DNA of 64,000 nucleotides from Rheinheimera sp. (GTDB lineage: Bacteria; Pseudomonadota; Gammaproteobacteria; Enterobacterales; Alteromonadaceae), in assembly GCF_030824435.1 (NCBI RefSeq), contig NZ_JAVBXS010000023.1, forward strand, positions 1-64,000. The letters run 5' to 3'. Made by a program: the position numbers and the translations under genes. Within the stretch, counting starts at the first letter, position 1; each line of letters starts with the position of its first letter. The notes beneath the pieces were generated by a model, which made no database searches, was not told the origin of the DNA, and saw nothing but the letters and a program-made list of their open reading frames with translations. Positions 1-8,680 of the stretch are shown here, piece by piece.

Positions 1-1114
1 TGGCATAACCCATAGCACTTAACCGGATCAGCAACTGCACCAACCAATGCTTATTCAGCCGCAAACCATAACAAAGCCAGATGGCAAGCCCAACCACCAA
101 CACGGCAGCGGCAAAAGCCAGACTAAAACTGTGCCATAAAAGCTTCAGGTAATCTGTGCTCAGCAGCGCCGGCCAATCCGCCAGCACCACCAGCTGCGCC
201 GCCGGAACCACAAACCCCAGCAGCAAAGGCAGCAGCGCCAGCAATAACAATAAATAACCTTTAAATCCCTTCACCTGATGGGTTTTAATCTCAGTATGTG
301 CCTGACCGGTATAATAAAAATGCAGTTGACGGCGTGACGCCAGCTCAAAATAAATCAGCGCCAGCACTAAGGTACACAACAAAGCCGACAACTGCGCCGC
401 GCCTTGTTGTTGCCCCATACCAAACCAGGTGCGGAAAATGCCGGTGGTTAAAGTCGGCACACCAAAATATTGCACTGTGCCGTAGTCGGCAAAAGCTTCC
501 ATCATCGCCAGCGCCATACCGGTAATAAGCGCAGGTCTTGCCATAGGTAAAGTCACGCGGAAAAAATGCTGCCTTCTGGAAAGGCCCAAACTTAAACTGG
601 CTTCAGCTAAACGCTCCGACTGACTGGCAAAAGCGCTGCGCGCCAGCAAATACACATAAGGGTAAAGCACCAAAGACAACAACAAGATAGCGCCGCCTAA
701 AGAGCGCACCTGCGGAAAATAATAATCGCCATAACGCCAGCCAAAGCTCTCCCGCAGCAGGCTTTGCAAAGGCCCGGCAAAATCTAATAAACCTGTGTAG
801 CTGTAGGCAATAATGTAAGCGGGCATGGCAAGCGGCAATAACAACAACCATTGCAGCACATTGCGGCCTGGGAAACGGAAAAACACAATCAGCCAAGCCA
901 GACTGGTGCCTAACAACAAAGCCCCAAGACCCACGCCAAAAGCCAATATTAAAGAATTTTGCAGATAATCCGGCAGCACTGTGGCCAGCAGATGTTGCCA
1001 CAGCGCCACGTCAGGGCTTAATAAACTGCTAAACACCACCAATAGCGGCATTAACAGCAACAAAGCGCCCACAAACAACGGCCATTGCCGCCAATGCAGG
1101 TTATTCAACTGCAT
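1..1114 (-). CDS. fbpB: Ferric iron ABC transporter permease (FbpB/SfuB type), C-terminus cut by window edge
   Basis: Inner-membrane permease moving Fe3+ from its periplasmic binding protein into the cytoplasm, powered by a separate ATPase not seen here. The frame reads from ATG at 1114 to the left edge, about 371 codons of a family usually near 540. The protein is very hydrophobic, starting MQLNNLHWRQWPL, and carries the permease EAA loop (EASLSLGLSRRQHFFRVTLP) that docks on the ATPase, followed by the start of the second half of the duplicated permease. It lies 53 bases downstream of the binding-protein gene on the same strand, so the two are probably one operon. The family call is firm; the exact metal is inferred from the neighbour. 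Confidence 0.88.
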   Translation of the reverse strand, partial: MQLNNLHWRQWPLFVGALLLLMPLLVVFSSLLSPDVALWQHLLATVLPDYLQNSLILAFGVGLGALLLGTSLAWLIVFFRFPGRNVLQWLLLLPLAMPAYIIAYSYTGLLDFAGPLQSLLRESFGWRYGDYYFPQVRSLGGAILLLSLVLYPYVYLLARSAFASQSERLAEASLSLGLSRRQHFFRVTLPMARPALITGMALAMMEAFADYGTVQYFGVPTLTTGIFRTWFGMGQQQGAAQLSALLCTLVLALIYFELASRRQLHFYYTGQAHTEIKTHQVKGFKGYLLLLLALLPLLLGFVVPAAQLVVLADWPALLSTDYLKLLWHSFSLAFAAAVLVVGLAIWLCYGLRLNKHWLVQLLIRLSAMGYA

Positions 1115-1167
1115 CAGCGACTCCAGCGGACAGCATTAAAGATAACAATCTTAAAAATAACAACAAG

Positions 1168-2169
1168 TTATTTCCAACCGGCCTGATCCATCAACTGCAA
1201 GGCTTTGGCATTCAGTTCACCCAGTTTTACCAGCGGCAGTTGTTCGGCTTTAAAGGTACCAAAACCCTGTAATACCGGGCTCCAGGCTACACCTTCCAGT
1301 ACCGGATATTCGTGGTTTTTGCTGGCGTACCAGTTTTGCGCTTCAGGTTTGACCATATATTCAATCAGTTGCTGAGCAGCTGCTTTGTTGGGTGCATATT
1401 TGGCAACACCGGCGCCTGAAATATTGATATGGGCGCCACGGTCTTTCTGGTTTGGCCATAACACTTTCACCTCTTTGGCAGCGGCAACGTCTTTGGCATC
1501 ATCAAACATACCGGCCAGATAATAGGTATTGGCAATGGCAATATCACAAACACCGGCAGCGGCGGCTTTAATCTGGTCTCTGTCACCACCAGTTGGTGGC
1601 TGGGCAAAATTCGCCACCAAACCTTTGGCAAATTCCAGCGTTTTGGCTTCACCCACGCTTGCAATCATCGCCGCCAGCATCGACTGGTTATAAATATTGT
1701 CAGAAGAACGGATACAAATACGGCCTTTAAATTCGGGCTTGGTTAAATCTTCAATGCTGTTGATGTGACTCGTATCCACTTTGCCAGGCACGTAAAGCAC
1801 AGGGCGGGCGCGCAAAGTTAAACCAAACCAGTGTTGCTGCGGGTCGCGTAAATGCGCCGGAATGGCTTTAGTTAACAGCTCAGATTGTACCGGCTGTAAC
1901 AAACCCTGAGTTTGGGCACGGTATAACCGGCCAACATCGGTGCTGATTAATACGTCAGCCGGGCTGTTACGGCCTTCGCTCGCCATACGGCTAATCAACT
2001 CGTCGGGTTTGCCGGTAATAAGATTTACTTTAATGCCGGTGTCGGCGCTGAATTTATCCAACACAGGTTTAATCAGCTCTTCTTGCCTGGCTGAATACAC
2101 ATTTACTTCGGCCGCCTGTACTAAAGCTGCGACGCTGGAAAACAATAACACCATCAATTGACGTTTCAT
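1168..2169 (-). CDS. fbpA: Periplasmic Fe3+-binding protein of iron ABC transporter (FbpA type)
   Basis: Extracytoplasmic solute-binding protein that delivers ferric iron to the permease encoded just downstream. The 333-residue product has a signal peptide (MKRQLMVLLFSSVAALVQAA) and then the family opening VNVYSARQEELIKPVLDKF. The motifs TGKPDELISRM and NIYNQSMLAAMIA, and a pair of adjacent tyrosines (IANTYYLAGMF), fit the iron-binding group of this superfamily. I chose ATG at 2169 because a good ribosome site (AAAGGAA) precedes it and the signal peptide starts there; an upstream in-frame ATG at 2211 would put extra residues before the signal peptide. A promoter with a dyad over its -35 lies upstream. 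Confidence 0.9.
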   Translation of the reverse strand: MKRQLMVLLFSSVAALVQAAEVNVYSARQEELIKPVLDKFSADTGIKVNLITGKPDELISRMASEGRNSPADVLISTDVGRLYRAQTQGLLQPVQSELLTKAIPAHLRDPQQHWFGLTLRARPVLYVPGKVDTSHINSIEDLTKPEFKGRICIRSSDNIYNQSMLAAMIASVGEAKTLEFAKGLVANFAQPPTGGDRDQIKAAAAGVCDIAIANTYYLAGMFDDAKDVAAAKEVKVLWPNQKDRGAHINISGAGVAKYAPNKAAAQQLIEYMVKPEAQNWYASKNHEYPVLEGVAWSPVLQGFGTFKAEQLPLVKLGELNAKALQLMDQAGWK

Positions 2170-2261
2170 CCGTTGTTCCTTTTGAAGTTGACTACAAAAA
2201 ACACCGCGCATCAGAGCAACGGCCAGCAGGCTTGTTTACAACAGCCCGGTAAAAGAGCGCT

Positions 2262-2291
2262 AGTATAAACAAAAACGAGAATAGGTCTCAA
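2262..2291 (-). promoter_or_regulatory. Probable sigma70 promoter of fbpA with dyad over the -35
   Basis: On the minus strand TTGAGA and TATACT are separated by 18 bases, facing fbpA. The sequence GAGACCTATTCTC, with short inverted ends, covers the -35 and spacer and could be an operator. An iron regulator such as Fur is expected for this gene, but the site is not a clear Fur box. Confidence 0.45.
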
Positions 2292-2342
2292 AAACTTCGT
2301 CGCAGCCTGACTGTTGTTAAACCCCGGCCTGCCGCTCTGTGG

Positions 2343-2372
2343 TTGCCAGTAGCACAATGCATGCCCTATGCT
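2343..2372 (+). promoter_or_regulatory. Probable sigma70 promoter of the S9 peptidase gene
   Basis: TTGCCA and TATGCT are separated by 18 bases and end about 30 bases before the ATG at 2404. The element is divergent from the fbpA promoter. Confidence 0.4.
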
Positions 2373-2403
2373 TAGGGCCATCTTGAACACTGGAAGCAAT
2401 TTT

Positions 2404-4440
2404 ATGAAATTAGCCTTTTCGATCAGTTTGTTAGCACTGTTTTCTGGTTTTGCTCTGGCCGAAGCAAAACCATTAACAGCAGAATCTGTCTGGCAGGTGG
2501 CCCGCCCGGCCGGTTTAACAGTGTCGCCGGATGGTCGAAGAGCAGTATTTAGCCTGACCAAATTCGACTTCACAACAGACAAAGGCAATGCCGATTTACA
2601 GCTGATTGAGCTGCCAGGTGGCAAAACCACCCCTTTAACCCAACATACCGACAGCGACACTCAGCCCGCCTGGAGCCCGGATGGTCGCAGTATTGCATTT
2701 GTGTCCAAACGGGGTCATGCGCAAAACCAGCTGTTTGTCTTACCGGTATTTGGTGGTGAAGCAAAGAATATTACCCAGCTGCCGGTGGCGGTGTCATCGC
2801 CGGTCTGGCTGCCGGATGGCAAACAAATTTTATTTGTGGCTGAGGTACCAGCCGGTTTTGATGGTGATTTTAAAAAGCTGGCAAGCCAAAAAGCAGCGGA
2901 TAAAGAGAAAAAAGTCAGCGCTAAAGTGACGGAAAACCGCTTATACCGCTTTTGGGATCACTGGTTAACCGACGAATACACCCCGCACTTTTTTACCGTG
3001 GAGGTAGAAACCGGTGTTATCCGCCATTTAACGCCTGGCTGGAAAACGCTGATGAATTTAAACGGCGCGCCTGAGTTTGACCTGTCGCCGGATGGCAAAA
3101 CTATTGCAGTCAGTGCCATTACCAGCCAACCGCCTTATAACGAGCTAAACCACGATATTCTGCTGCTTGGCACAGATGGCAGTGGCAAATTTATCAATAT
3201 CACTGAAGCCAATAAAGCCAGCGACGGCAACCCGGTTTTTAGTCCGGATGGCAAAACCCTGGTGTATGGCGCGCAAAGCCGGCTGGATTTTACCGAAGAC
3301 AATGTCAAGCTGATGAACTTTAACCTGGCCAGCAAAACCGCAACGGCAATGGCTGCCAATGTCGATTTATCACCTTCAAACTGGTATTTCTCCAAAGACA
3401 GCACCATGTTGTATTTTATCGCTGCTGACAAAGCGCGTGAGTCGGTGTTTTCTATTCCGGTGCAGGGTGGCGCGGTAAAACAGGTGTTGCGCCAGGCCAG
3501 CAACGAACAGTTCCAGGTGGCCGGGCCACAACAATTTGTATTGGTACAACATGGCATCAGCCAATTGCCGGAAATTTTTTATCTGGATAATAAAAACCGC
3601 ACCTTAAAACAAATCAGTCAGTTTAATCACCAGCAACAACAAAACCTGCAGTTTGGCAAAGTAGAAGAAATGTCGTTTGCCGGTAGCGACGGCAAACAAA
3701 TTCAGATGTTTGTGGTGTTTCCGCCCAATTTTGACGCGAAAAAACGCTGGCCGCTGCTAAGCCTGTTACACGGCGGCCCACACAGTTATTTTGGCGACAA
3801 CTTTAATTACCGCTGGAACCCACAAGTGTTTGCCGCTGCCGGTTATGTCACCATCATGCCGAACTTCCATGGCTCCACCAGTTTTGGTCAAGCTTTTGCC
3901 GAAGCTATTCATGGCGACCATGCCAGCAAACCATTTTTTGATTCAGAAGCCGCCATCGACCATCTGGTATCGCGCGGTTATATCGATGAAAGCCGTATCG
4001 CTGCGGCTGGTGGCAGCTACGGCGGATATCTGGTGAGCTGGATTGCCGGTCACAGCAGCAAATACAAAGCCTTAGTGAATCATGCCGGTGTTTACGATTT
4101 AATGGCGCAGTTTGCCTCTGACAGTACTATTCACAGAGTGCATGCTTATGCCGGTTCGCCATGGGACAAAAAAGAAAATGTACTAAAAGCCAGCCCGGCC
4201 ATGTATGCGGAGAATTTTAAAACGCCAATGTTGGTGATCCACGGTGAGCAGGATTACCGCGTGCCGGTGAATCAGGGTCTGGAAATTTATGGTGTGCTCA
4301 AAGGCAAAGGTGTGGATGCGCGACTGGTGTATTTCCCCAATGAAAACCACTGGATTTTAAAACCGAATAACTCGTTATTCTGGTACAACGAAGTGCTGAG
4401 CTGGCTGGAACGTTATATTGGCAAAGGCCCAAGCGCTTAA
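2404..4440 (+). CDS. Secreted S9 family prolyl-oligopeptidase-like serine peptidase
   Basis: A 678-residue peptidase of the dipeptidyl/acylaminoacyl-peptidase group, likely cleaving short peptides in the periplasm. It starts with a signal peptide (MKLAFSISLLALFSGFALA). The N-terminal part shows repeated blade motifs of a beta-propeller (SPDGRRAVFS, SPDGRSIAFVS, LPDGKQILFV). The C-terminal alpha/beta hydrolase carries the triad Ser538 in GGSYGGY, Asp617 in GEQDYRVP and His649 in ENHW. ATG 2404 was chosen over the in-frame ATG at 2368 because the signal peptide begins there. It stands alone, with its own promoter and a strong terminator. Substrate preference cannot be read from the sequence. 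Confidence 0.9.
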   Translation: MKLAFSISLLALFSGFALAEAKPLTAESVWQVARPAGLTVSPDGRRAVFSLTKFDFTTDKGNADLQLIELPGGKTTPLTQHTDSDTQPAWSPDGRSIAFVSKRGHAQNQLFVLPVFGGEAKNITQLPVAVSSPVWLPDGKQILFVAEVPAGFDGDFKKLASQKAADKEKKVSAKVTENRLYRFWDHWLTDEYTPHFFTVEVETGVIRHLTPGWKTLMNLNGAPEFDLSPDGKTIAVSAITSQPPYNELNHDILLLGTDGSGKFINITEANKASDGNPVFSPDGKTLVYGAQSRLDFTEDNVKLMNFNLASKTATAMAANVDLSPSNWYFSKDSTMLYFIAADKARESVFSIPVQGGAVKQVLRQASNEQFQVAGPQQFVLVQHGISQLPEIFYLDNKNRTLKQISQFNHQQQQNLQFGKVEEMSFAGSDGKQIQMFVVFPPNFDAKKRWPLLSLLHGGPHSYFGDNFNYRWNPQVFAAAGYVTIMPNFHGSTSFGQAFAEAIHGDHASKPFFDSEAAIDHLVSRGYIDESRIAAAGGSYGGYLVSWIAGHSSKYKALVNHAGVYDLMAQFASDSTIHRVHAYAGSPWDKKENVLKASPAMYAENFKTPMLVIHGEQDYRVPVNQGLEIYGVLKGKGVDARLVYFPNENHWILKPNNSLFWYNEVLSWLERYIGKGPSA

Positions 4441-4461
4441 ACGCTTGCCGCAGCTTTGAAA

Positions 4462-4486
4462 GGCCGCTATTTTAGCGGCCTTTTTT
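4462..4486 (+). terminator. Rho-independent terminator of the S9 peptidase gene
   Basis: GGCCGCTA, loop TTT, TAGCGGCC, followed by six T. An 8-bp perfect stem 21 bases after the stop codon. Confidence 0.9.
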
Positions 4487-4591
4487 ATGTACAGGATGTA
4501 CGGTATGCCGCTATTGCAGGAGCAAATAGCGGTGATGTACAGGATGTACGGTATGCCGCTATTGCAGGAGCAAATAGCGGTGATGTACAGG
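4487..4591 (+). repeat. Two tandem copies of a 48-bp hairpin repeat plus the start of a third
   Basis: The unit runs from ATGTACAGGATGTACGG to AGCGGTG and occurs at 4487-4534 and 4535-4582, then ATGTACAGG again. Each copy contains an 8-bp inverted repeat, CCGCTATT/AATAGCGG, around a loop GCAGGAGCA. A related copy with a changed but still paired stem lies at 19557-19614. It sits directly after a terminator, so it is intergenic. This looks like a dispersed palindromic element of the REP kind; I do not know a name for it. Confidence 0.85.
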
Positions 4592-4632
4592 GCCCGGACT
4601 GCTGCTACACATCTGCCATTCTGCTGAGGTTT

Positions 4633-5760
4633 ATGATGTTAACTACTTACCAACAACAGATAGAAACAGCACAGCTGCAATTTGACGAAGCGCAGTGGCA
4701 GTGCCTGCAGCAACTGGACGCCATCAGCAAAGCTATTGCGGCAGGTCAGCCTTGTCGCGGCCTGTATATTTATGGTCCTGTAGGTCGTGGCAAAACCATG
4801 TTAATGGACAGCTTTTTTAAGCATTTGCCGACAACACGCAAAATCCGGCTGCATTTTCATCATTTTATGGCGCGGGTGCATCAGGAATTACATGCCCTGA
4901 CAGGCGAAGCCAACCCGCTGCAGCTGGTTGCCCAAAACTGGGCCAACACCTATCAGCTGTTGTGTTTTGATGAGTTTTTTGTCAGTGATATTGGGGATGC
5001 CATGTTGCTTGGCACCTTGTGGCGCGAGCTTTTTGCGTTGAATGTGGTGCTGGTGACCACGTCAAATTCACCACCCGCTGATTTATACGCCAATGGCCTG
5101 CAGCGCAGCAGATTTTTACCCACCATCGCGTTATTAACACAACACTGTCAATTATTTAAACTGGATAATGGCATTGATTATCGCCGGATGGCTGCTGCTG
5201 ATTTTTGTTATTACGGCCTGAATGTGGCTGAAAACTGGCTCAGAAACCTGACAGCACAACTGACTGGCCCACTGGAGAACTGCACTGCTATCAACATCCA
5301 GCAAAGAGCTATACCTGCTTTATGGTGTAATCAGCATGCTATTGGTTTTGATTTTATGGCGCTTTGTTCCGGGCCACGCAGTCAGCTGGATTATATGGCG
5401 CTGGCCGACAAATTCAGCGTGATTGCAGTGGCGGATATTCCGCAGTTTCAGCACCTTTCTGACACCGCCATTTTGCATGGCGTGGAAGAAAATTATCAGC
5501 GGGAACATAGTGTTGTGTTTGTCAGCAAACTAGATAACGAAGCAAGGCGTTTTATTGCTTTGGTCGATGAATGTTACACCAGAGGTTGCCTGTTATTGTT
5601 AACCAGCACCACAGCTGTTACTGAGTTATACCAGGCCAGTCAGCTCAGTTTTGCCTTTGAACGTTGTATCTCGCGCATTTATGAAATGCAAAGCTGGAGC
5701 ACTGACAGGTTACAGCCCAAAGCCACCAGGCAAAAACAACAAACGGCAGCGCCAGAGTAA
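4633..5760 (+). CDS. AFG1/ZapE-family P-loop ATPase, second paralogue
   Basis: A 375-residue ATPase of the AFG1 (LACE1/ZapE) family. Walker A GPVGRGKT is at 48-55 and Walker B LLCFDEFF with Asp113-Glu114. The family core PTTRK.R.HFHHFM and NGLQRSRFLP is present. A canonical zapE is found at 15113-16225, so this is a diverged paralogue, matching closely in the core and less so after residue 200. The start is ATG 4633 or 4636, preceded by GAGG; the frame stays open back through the repeats to 4456, but that part overlaps a terminator. In E. coli ZapE acts at the division ring; whether this copy does is unknown. Confidence 0.88.
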   Translation: MMLTTYQQQIETAQLQFDEAQWQCLQQLDAISKAIAAGQPCRGLYIYGPVGRGKTMLMDSFFKHLPTTRKIRLHFHHFMARVHQELHALTGEANPLQLVAQNWANTYQLLCFDEFFVSDIGDAMLLGTLWRELFALNVVLVTTSNSPPADLYANGLQRSRFLPTIALLTQHCQLFKLDNGIDYRRMAAADFCYYGLNVAENWLRNLTAQLTGPLENCTAINIQQRAIPALWCNQHAIGFDFMALCSGPRSQLDYMALADKFSVIAVADIPQFQHLSDTAILHGVEENYQREHSVVFVSKLDNEARRFIALVDECYTRGCLLLLTSTTAVTELYQASQLSFAFERCISRIYEMQSWSTDRLQPKATRQKQQTAAPE

Positions 5761-5781
5761 AACTGCTGCCACAACCTGGTT

Positions 5782-6213
5782 TTAGATTTTATCGAACCTG
5801 TTCTGATGCGCTGAAAAATCAGGCACTGTCCGTTGGTAGTTCTGGCTGAACAAGCTTGAATGCACAATAAAATCTGCAGTGGCGCTATTACAGGCAACCG
5901 GAATATTCCACACCACAGCCAGACGGATCAGCGCTTTTACATCAGGGTCATGCGGTTGTGAACTCAGTGGGTCCCAAAAAAATATCAGCCAATCAATTTT
6001 TTGTTCGGCAATTAAAGCACCAATTTGTTGATCACCACCCAGCGGACCACTGGCCAGGCAATGTACAGGAAGTTGCAAAGCTTCTTCTAACAAGCGACCT
6101 GTAGTGCCGGTGGCATACAGGGTTTTCTGCTGGAAAAACACCGCATGTTGGCGCACCCAGGCCAGCATTTCGGCTTTTTTACCATCATGGGCCACTAATG
6201 CAATTGATTTCAT
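5782..6213 (-). CDS. mgsA: Methylglyoxal synthase
   Basis: Converts dihydroxyacetone phosphate to methylglyoxal and phosphate, the bypass used when sugar phosphates accumulate. The 143-residue length is near the family norm of about 150. The phosphate-binding GTTG is at 36-39, the catalytic Asp61 sits in [10 protein letters not shown] and His88 in [12 protein letters not shown], matching Asp71 and His98 of the E. coli enzyme. The N-terminus [10 protein letters not shown] is typical. It converges with the ATPase gene at 4633 with 21 bases between stops and appears monocistronic. Confidence 0.96.
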   Translation of the reverse strand: MKSIALVAHDGKKAEMLAWVRQHAVFFQQKTLYATGTTGRLLEEALQLPVHCLASGPLGGDQQIGALIAEQKIDWLIFFWDPLSSQPHDPDVKALIRLAVVWNIPVACNSATADFIVHSSLFSQNYQRTVPDFSAHQNRFDKI

Positions 6214-6485
6214 GGTTATTCCCTCATAATTTATTCTTTTTCATTTTTCTAGCTTCGCACTCAACAGCTGCCATCACAAGGCTATTGACGATAAGTTTGT
6301 CGTTCGCTGAACCTTTGCCGACATACTGTTTATGCAGCTGTGATAAAAGGCTCTGCAGCAATTTGGGGTCTGTTATGTTAAAAAGCCGAGTTATAAAACC
6401 TAATCACATAGACCACAAAGTCGGCGGAATTTAAAACTGAACGCCCTATCGCCCTTAACAAGCCCGTCCGGCAGGAGCCAGAACA

Positions 6486-6854
6486 TTGAAAAAAATGCCT
6501 CTTTATCTACTTTGTGTTTGCTGCAGCCTGTTTGGTTTGGCTTTGGGCCTGGCGGTAAATACACTCACCCTTTACGACGCACAGAGCAGCGCTTTGTTGG
6601 ATAAATCGCAATATTATCAGTTGTTGAATAACGCCAATCCGGCACTGACAGAACAGTTCAACCAAAGCCTGAAAACAGTGACATTGCCTTATCATTTATG
6701 CCAAACCCGGTCATTGCACCAGATGTTAAAAACCGCCGGTTTGCATCACAACAGCGTGAACGAGTTACTGCAAAACAGCTATGCACTTTATCAACTTGAG
6801 ACTGAGCAGCAACAACAGGCTTTTTGTTTGGGTAAAGAATTCAACTGGTTTTAA
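6486..6854 (+). CDS. Small exported or membrane-anchored protein of unknown function
   Basis: A 122-residue protein I do not recognise. It begins with a hydrophobic segment (PLYLLCVCCSLFGLALGLAV) that may be a signal peptide or anchor, followed by a Gln-, Leu- and Asn-rich region with no known motif. The start is probably TTG 6486: AGGAG lies 8 bases before it, while the next ATG at 6495 is 17 bases from that site. It stands alone between mgsA and ilvC. The good ribosome site and signal-like start favour a real gene; function is unknown. Confidence 0.55.
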   Translation: MKKMPLYLLCVCCSLFGLALGLAVNTLTLYDAQSSALLDKSQYYQLLNNANPALTEQFNQSLKTVTLPYHLCQTRSLHQMLKTAGLHHNSVNELLQNSYALYQLETEQQQQAFCLGKEFNWF

Positions 6855-6960
6855 TGCTTTGTCCAAATTATTGTTTGGCCGCTGACGACAAAGATGCAAA
6901 ACAATGTCTGTCGACAAAAAAACGACCACCATGGTTACTAAAGCTGCCAGCTGTGGACAT

Positions 6961-6986
6961 AAAAAAAGCCCGGCAAAAAGCCGGGC
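6961..6986 (-). terminator. Rho-independent terminator of ilvC
   Basis: On the minus strand a GCCCGGC stem with a five-base loop is followed by seven T, 28 bases after the ilvC stop. Confidence 0.92.
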
Positions 6987-7014
6987 AAACAACCAAGGTC
7001 CACGTAAAACTCAG

Positions 7015-8496
7015 TTATTGGTTCACAACAATGCGTTTCATCGCTGTCATGTAACCACGTAATGTTTTGCCCACAATTTCCACCGGGTGTTGGCGGATAG
7101 CTTCGTTCACTTCAATCAGGCGGATGTTATCAACACCGTTGTTGGTGGCATTGACACCCTTACCCAGCAATTCAGGGCTGATATTGTTCACCAGCTCGCG
7201 CAGCATAGGCACAGCGGCGTTGGCAAACAGGTAGTTACCGTATTCAGCGGTGTCGCTAATCACCACGTTCATCTCATACAGACGTTTACGGGCAATGGTA
7301 TTGGCAATCAGCGGTGTCTCATGTAACGACTCGTAATAGGCTGATTCTTCCACAATACCGGCCTCAACCATGGTATCAAACGCCAGTTCAACCCCTGCTT
7401 TCACCATGGCAACCAACAAAATAGCGCGGTCGAAATAATCTTGTTCGGCGATATGCTCTGCACTAACAGGCGCATTTTCAAAACCACTTTGGCGGGTTTC
7501 TTCACGCCAGCCCAGCAGCTGTTTGTCGTCATTGGCCCAGTCAGCCATCATAGTTTCAGAAAATTTGCCTGAAATAATGTCGTCCATATGTTTGGCAAAC
7601 AGCGGCTGTAAAATGCCTTTTAACTGCTCTGCCAAATCAAAAGCTTTAATTTTGGCCGGGTTTGACAGCCGGTCCATCATATGGGTGATACCACCGTGCT
7701 TCAGCGCTTCGGTAATGGTTTCCCAGCCAAACTGAATCAGCTTGGCGGCAAAACCAGCTTCATAACCATCAGCCACCAGCTTGTCGTAGGCCAGAATGGC
7801 ACCGCTTTGTAACATGCCGCATAAAATGGTTTGTTCACCCATTAAATCCGACTTCACTTCAGCCACAAAACTTGATTCCAGTACACCGGCACGGTCACCA
7901 CCGGTGGCAGAAGCGTAAGCTTTGGCAATGGCCAGGCCGTTGCCTTGTGGGTCGTTTTCCGGATGCACCGCAATTAAGGTTGGTACACCAAAACCACGTT
8001 TATATTCTTCCCGCACTTCAGTACCAGGGCACTTAGGCGCCACCATAATCACAGTGATGTCTTTGCGGATTTGATTGCCTTCTTCCACGATATTAAAACC
8101 GTGGGAATAGGCCAGAGTGGCACCTTGTTTCATTAAAGGCATGACAGCTTTGACCACTGCAGTGTGTTGTTTATCCGGCGTCAGGTTTAATACTAAATCT
8201 GCCGTCGGAATTAAATCTTCGTAAGTACCTACCACAAAACCGTTTTCGCTGGCTTGCACAAAAGATTTACGTTTTTGTGTGATGGCATCAGCACGCAAGG
8301 CATAAGAAATATCCAGGCCAGAATCGCGCATATTTAAACCCTGGTTTAAACCCTGAGCACCACAACCAACAATGACAATTTTCCAACCTTTGATTAAGTT
8401 ACAACCGTCAGCAAATTCTTCTTTTTGCATAAAACGGCATTTGCCCAGCTGCTTTAACTGCTGGCGTAAGTTCAGAGTGTTGAAATAATTAGCCAT
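7015..8496 (-). CDS. ilvC: Ketol-acid reductoisomerase, long class II form
   Basis: NADPH-dependent enzyme of branched-chain amino acid synthesis, turning acetolactate and acetohydroxybutyrate into dihydroxy acids in the cytoplasm. At 493 residues it is the long enterobacterial form with a duplicated C-terminal domain rather than the short form of about 330. The Rossmann motif [20 protein letters not shown] is near residues 36-55. ATG 8496 gives the family start [14 protein letters not shown]; the frame is open further upstream but without family similarity. The gene is divergent from ilvY with a strong dyad between them, so ilvY control is expected. Confidence 0.97.
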   Translation of the reverse strand: MANYFNTLNLRQQLKQLGKCRFMQKEEFADGCNLIKGWKIVIVGCGAQGLNQGLNMRDSGLDISYALRADAITQKRKSFVQASENGFVVGTYEDLIPTADLVLNLTPDKQHTAVVKAVMPLMKQGATLAYSHGFNIVEEGNQIRKDITVIMVAPKCPGTEVREEYKRGFGVPTLIAVHPENDPQGNGLAIAKAYASATGGDRAGVLESSFVAEVKSDLMGEQTILCGMLQSGAILAYDKLVADGYEAGFAAKLIQFGWETITEALKHGGITHMMDRLSNPAKIKAFDLAEQLKGILQPLFAKHMDDIISGKFSETMMADWANDDKQLLGWREETRQSGFENAPVSAEHIAEQDYFDRAILLVAMVKAGVELAFDTMVEAGIVEESAYYESLHETPLIANTIARKRLYEMNVVISDTAEYGNYLFANAAVPMLRELVNNISPELLGKGVNATNNGVDNIRLIEVNEAIRQHPVEIVGKTLRGYMTAMKRIVVNQ

Positions 8497-8619
8497 AATT
8501 TTTGTACCTGAATTTGCTGATTTGCCAAAACATGGACCTGAGCCCCTGCGGTTTGTGGCAGAACAACACAACCCTTTGTTGTGCCGTTTTGATAAAACCA
8601 CAATAGTCCAGCAAGCTCA

Positions 8620-8665
8620 TTGCGTGAAGTGATATATTCTCAATACAATATTTCACTTTTTGCAA
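8620..8665. promoter_or_regulatory. Dyad operator between ilvC and ilvY, probable IlvY binding site
   Basis: Both arms read TTGCnnnAAGTGAnATATT inward, giving an imperfect palindrome centred near 8642 in the 184-base gap between the divergent genes. LysR-type activators bind such dyads beside their own genes, and IlvY binds between ilvY and ilvC in E. coli. The binding assignment is inferred from position. Confidence 0.65.
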
Positions 8666-8680
8666 TCACGGACTTTTCCG

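Noticed and set aside
603-1001. Minus-strand open frame of 132 codons
   Set aside because: Shadow of the permease gene, which reads in another frame with clear EAA-loop similarity.
2211-2660. Minus-strand open frame opposite the S9 peptidase start
   Set aside because: Antisense shadow covering the signal peptide of the real gene and the divergent promoters.
4487-4591. CRISPR array
   Set aside because: Two adjacent identical units with no variable spacers and no cas genes.
4456-4632. N-terminal extension of the second AFG1 ATPase encoding two 16-residue repeats
   Set aside because: The frame stays open only because the repeat unit is 48 bases, and it runs through a terminator and the hairpin repeats. 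ATG 4633/4636 has a ribosome site and family-like sequence.
6854-7054. Small plus-strand gene after the 6486 gene
   Set aside because: It runs through the ilvC terminator and into ilvC, with no ribosome site or protein-like composition.
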